Positions 60,268 through 64,000 of a stretch of 64,000 nt of DNA are shown in pieces. This DNA comes from Lentinus brumalis (Eukaryota; Basidiomycota; Agaricomycetes; Polyporales; Polyporaceae), in assembly GCA_001792895.1 (NCBI GenBank), contig MARA01000001.1, positions 1,674,001 to 1,738,000 on the forward strand, read 5' to 3'. The notes under the pieces were generated by a model. That model did no database searches. It was not told the origin of the DNA and saw nothing but the letters and a program-made list of their open reading frames with translations. How positions within the stretch are numbered: position 1 is the stretch's first letter; each line of letters begins with the position of its first letter. A program made the translations under genes and the position numbers.

Positions 60268-62089
60268 GTCTGTAAGTCTTAAGTATTGCTACGTCCTCCT
60301 CCCCACTCGGATAGCTAGCTCATGCTGTAGAGTTGGGGTGCACCTCTGCGTGTACGCCGGCGAGCGCTGCTCACACACACGCCCCATCACTACCCTTGCA
60401 GTTTCACTCGCAATGATCATCATGCGCCGGCGAGCGCGCCCGATGCTCGATGACCACCGAGGTTATTTTCTGCAGGCCAGCCGCAGCCCACATCCTGTCT
60501 GGCAGAACGGCACACTCGACATGAAAGACATCTGACAAACCTGAAGCTTTCTGCCAGTCCTGGCATTTCCCATCCATGCCAGAGAGCGAGCTGTGGTACG
60601 CAGCGCGCTGCTTGTCACCGAGCGCCCCCTGCTCTCTGCTTGATATGTCCCGCAAGGTCCCACACCGCCGCGTGAGGGGTATCAAGCATGATGGGTCTGG
60701 GTATCGGTCCTATCGGTCCCAAGCCGCAAGCCGCATTCCTATCTAACGTGTGTGGTCTCGAGTCCGTCCCTTGCGGCAAGATTCATAGCAGCGATGCCCG
60801 GGACGTATTCAATCTCTGACTTGATGCTGTCCGGCATGTCCGCCTAGGTCTCCAGCAGATTGCTCTAGAATGCGCCGCCGGACAGTGGTTGCCTGACAGT
60901 GACTGTTGCAAAGATGGAGTTCCTGGTGGTATATCTTGAGTTCGTCTTGCGTCGCGGTCTTCGCCATCTTTCTATGGTAGAGGTCCCATTCTATCCTCCA
61001 CGTGATGGCGTATATGGCGTACTCCCCATGTCTGATACCCTGGTCCGAGATGGTCACCCTATATCATTGTGTCTGCAGCTGTGAGCGTCGAACTTCGATC
61101 CCATACATGACCGGCATCTGGACAGGCAACATGCACTTGAAGTTGCCTGCTTGGAGTTGTCGAGGAATCGCCCGAGCACTGCACCACGAATGTATTTTGC
61201 TTGGACATACGTACTATCAAGACGCTTTGTTGCTACTCGTGAATCATTGATCTGAGAGGTGGTTATGCATACCCTGGTTCTACAAAAATGATGACCTTCG
61301 TGACCTTGGAGTGTGTCCCGTGGAAGTTGAATTGATGCCATCGAGTAGTTGACTGCACTTGACACAAAGCCGCGAAGACAGTAGGCTGCGTGTAGATCTT
61401 GGTAGATTGCCTGCGGTCTTGCATTCCCGCTGACGCGCGTTATGTGGGAGTTGTGTGAATGCGTACGAGGGAGTATTGCACCAAGATGTTGCCAAGATGT
61501 CAACAAAGACCAGGGAGGCAGGGTGATCCGCGCAGTGGATATGGTAATCGGTGCCCGCTAAGATGCAGGTCAGTAGCGCATAGCGAAATCGAGGTGAACG
61601 TCGACACCTGTTATCCTCTATCGTTGGCCCCTCTGAGTGCTGTCCTTGTTGTATGTACATCTTTTGCGGCTGCCGAGAACTGCGCCTGTTCAGTGAACCA
61701 TACGAAGCGTATATTGGCGCATTCGGTCACCGTTGGTCAGCGACGCTGCGTTTCCAATAGTACAGTGATCTACCTTCCTGGTGGATCAGGGGGGGACGCA
61801 GTCCACTGCACCTCAGTACCAGTGCAAGTCATTTCAGTGACGGAACGCCTGTAGTGGTTAATCGCTTGGGACTGACGTAGATGAGTGTCTAACAATGTAC
61901 GCACCTGGGAAAAACGTTAAGTCTGGTTTACCTAGCGTTCCGGTCGCATGGTAAGTACTGCTTACAGCCTGTCCAGGTCAATTGAAGCTGTTTTGTCTGC
62001 GAAACCTGGCGGCGGCCTGAAACATACAAGGGCCAGCGTTCCCGAGGTGGTGGACGCGATGCATGGCGCGATCGTTGCACCTAATGACG

Positions 62090-62096
62090 CACGTGA
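62090..62096. promoter_or_regulatory. CACGTGA E-box, candidate sulfur-regulation site
   Basis: CACGTGA lies about 150 bases upstream of the cystathionine beta-lyase start. In yeast the Cbf1-Met4 complex binds TCACGTG at sulfur-metabolism genes; use of this site here is inference. Confidence 0.4.
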
Positions 62097-62185
62097 CGCG
62101 GGGATAATGTGAATGGCTCGACCCCGCTCCTGCCTGCGAAAAACCACAAGCTGGTCTGACGTCCGCATCGTGTCCTCTCGCCAGC

Positions 62186-62191
62186 ATATAA
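62186..62191 (+). promoter_or_regulatory. TATA-box candidate
   Basis: The sequence ATATAAG lies about 60 bases upstream of the start codon of the lyase gene, a usual spacing for a TATA element with a short leader. Confidence 0.45.
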
Positions 62192-62246
62192 GCTCGTCTC
62201 GCCGTTCCTGCCCGCCTATCACCTCTTTCGTCTTGACTCGGCGACG

Positions 62247-64000
62247 ATGGCAGCGGAGAGCTCGCTGAAAAAGGCGCCCGCCTACAACCTCCCGACTCCG
62301 GAGCCCGAATCGCCTTCTCTGACTCGACCCCGCCAGCCATACCGCTTCTCGACGCTCTGTGCCACCGTTGACTCTCCGGATGCGGATCACAAGGACCAGC
62401 ACGGAAGCTCGAGCGTGCCCATCTACCAGACTGCGACGTTCAAGGGCGTCGGAGGGCAGTATGATTACACCCGAAGCGGGAACCCGACTCGATCTCATCT
62501 AGGTGAGTACTCGTTGCGTCTTCGTATCGCGGGAGAAGGTGCTTGTGGCTAGTGCGGTTCAGATCCTGTCATATGAGCTGGTGGAGCCCTAAAGTTCTGC
62601 AGGAAGACTCTGTTACGAGAGGGGAGGCAGCAATGGACATGGCCGCCCGCACGAACTCCCGGGAATCGTATGATATTGCACGCAGCTGACGCTCTTTTGC
62701 GCAGAGCACCACATTGCAAAGATCTCTTCTGCTGCGCATGCTTTCGCTGTGTCAAGCGGCATGGCCGCCTTGGACGTCATCACGCGCCTGCTCAAGCCAG
62801 GCGTAGAGGTCATCGCGGGTGACGATTTGTACGGCGGCACCAACCGTCTGCTCACCTACCTCCGGACGCACATGGGTGTTACGGTGCACCATGTAGATAC
62901 GACGAAGGCGGAGAGTGTGATCCCATACCTCCACCCTGGCAAGACCGCTATGGTGCTTCTGGAGTCTCCGACGAACCCTCTGCTCAAGATAGTTGATATC
63001 GCGGGGATTAGCGCCCTCGTGAAGGAGAAGTGCGAGGATGCAGTCGTCGTGGTAGACAACACCATGATGAGCCCGTACCTCCAGAGGCCTCTGGAACATG
63101 GCGCGGACATCGTCTACGACAGCGCGACCAAGTATCTGAGTGGACACCATGACCTGATGGCTGGTGTTATTACGTGCAACCGCGATGACCTTGCCAAGGT
63201 ACGTACTAGACGTGCAGATGGGTCTCTAATTTACGTTTCACTAACATGACCCCTTCCTGCAGGAAATCGCCTTCATCATCAACTCTGTCGGGAATGCGCT
63301 CACGCCCTTCGATTCCTTCCTCCTCCTGCGGGGCACGAAGACCCTCGCTATCCGGATGGACCGTCAGCAATCCACCTCGATGCTTGTTGCGCAGATGTTG
63401 TCGAAGCTCGGCTTCGTCACTCACTACCCCGGCTTGCCCAACCATCCTGGCAAGGATATCCATGACCGGATATCTGACGGTGAGTCCCATTCGACTTTAT
63501 ATGTGCTTACATATATTCAATGCATCTCGCGCAGGTTACGGCGCCGTCCTCTCCTTCGAGACTGGCGACAAGGAGCTGAGTGAGCGTATCGTGGCAGCCA
63601 CTCGTTTGTGGGGTATCAGCGTGAGCTTCGGCTGTGTGAACAGTCTCATCAGCATGCCTTGCGTGATGTCGTGAGTGTGGCTTCTCCGAGGGTGTCGTAT
63701 CTGCTCCGAACAAGCTCGCTAATTCCACCTGCAAGACACGCTTCCATTGACCCGGCCACTCGTGCGGCCCGCGGCCTTCCTGAAGATTTGATCCGCCTGT
63801 GTGTCGGTATCGAGGACCCTGCGGATCTATTGGACGACCTTCGCCATGCACTCATCGAAGCCGGCGCGATCACCTTCGCCGCCAACAACTACATCCGCAT
63901 CCCGAACCCCATTAGCCGGGCTGTCGAGAAGCTCGCGCTCGGGGAGGCACGTACTGCTCGTCCCCAGGACCACCGTGAATGGTTCGTCAGCGCTCCAGGC
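62247..64000 (+). CDS. STR3: Cystathionine beta-lyase (3' end outside window)
   Basis: PLP enzyme of the Cys/Met metabolism family, which cleaves cystathionine to homocysteine, pyruvate and ammonia in methionine synthesis. Start ATG 62247 (MAAESSLKKAPAYNLPTPEP). Landmarks: VPIYQTATFKGVGGQYDYTR (substrate/PLP entry, with the Tyr and Arg), AVSSGMAALDVI (PLP phosphate), LLESPTNPLLKIVDI, VVDNTMMSPYLQRPLEHGAD, and the PLP Lys in YDSATKYLSGHHD, then VCVGIEDPADLLDDL-type C-terminal residues. Introns after SHLE, DDLAK, ISDG and CVMS keep frame. The coding region runs through position 64000 (ending ...REWFVSAPG) with no stop, so the last residues are missing. The beta- rather than gamma-lyase call rests on the YNLPTP and FSTLCATVDSPD leader and is fairly likely. 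Confidence 0.87.

Larger units (their letters stand above)
59848..62246. other. Long divergent intergenic region
   Basis: About 2.4 kb between opposite start codons. It holds the promoter of the sensor-like gene, a perfect inverted repeat at 60242-60267, and the cystathionine beta-lyase promoter at the right end. The frames between 60300 and 61900 match nothing I recognise. Confidence 0.5.

Overview
The window reads as nuclear DNA of a filamentous basidiomycete, most likely an Agaricomycete. It is GC-rich, has many small GT-AG introns (mostly 50-65 nt), and every recognisable protein is of fungal type: arrestin-like, ASTRA subunit ASA1, GAF-type hybrid histidine kinase, Sec59 dolichol kinase, Yor1-type ABCC transporter, Zn2Cys6 and bZIP regulators. 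The species assignment is inference. No prokaryotic, viral or CRISPR-like content was seen.

Layout, left to right: arrestin-like gene (-), an intron-containing tRNA-His candidate (+), ASA1 (-), a single-pass SH3 membrane protein (+), a large cytosolic hybrid histidine kinase (-), dolichol kinase SEC59 (-), a Ser/Arg-rich hypothetical protein (-), uracil-DNA glycosylase (+), a Yap-like bZIP factor (-), then about 4 kb without recognisable genes that holds a 562-bp foldback transposable element with 9-bp target duplications. A dense housekeeping block follows: TFIIH helicase XPB/SSL2 (-) sharing a 295-bp divergent promoter with the branch-point binding protein (+), rRNA m5C methyltransferase RCM1/NSUN5 (-), class I J-protein (+), SUN-domain protein (+), C2-domain protein (-), a full-length ABCC transporter (+), a Zn2Cys6 regulator (-), a mitochondrial DUF155 protein (+), a single-pass sensor-like membrane protein (-) and cystathionine beta-lyase (+, cut by the window end).

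The genes do not form a pathway cluster; the content is core cell biology (DNA repair and transcription, splicing, rRNA modification, chaperone, nuclear envelope, N-glycosylation lipid carrier, sulfur amino-acid metabolism) with signalling and efflux genes between. I found no convincing new defence or biosynthetic system. The most notable points are: (1) the foldback element, whose two arms each form a hairpin with arm-specific sequence; (2) microexons of 6 and 7 nt that encode catalytic motif residues of the J-protein (HPD Asp) and the ABC transporter (Walker A Gly-Lys); (3) an apparent intron inside the initiator ATG of the J-protein gene; (4) four genes whose frames break at short G/C runs where one added base restores the protein, a pattern that points to assembly error.

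Exon boundaries were worked out by eye from frame, splice signals and family conservation. Gene spans are start codon to stop codon, introns included.
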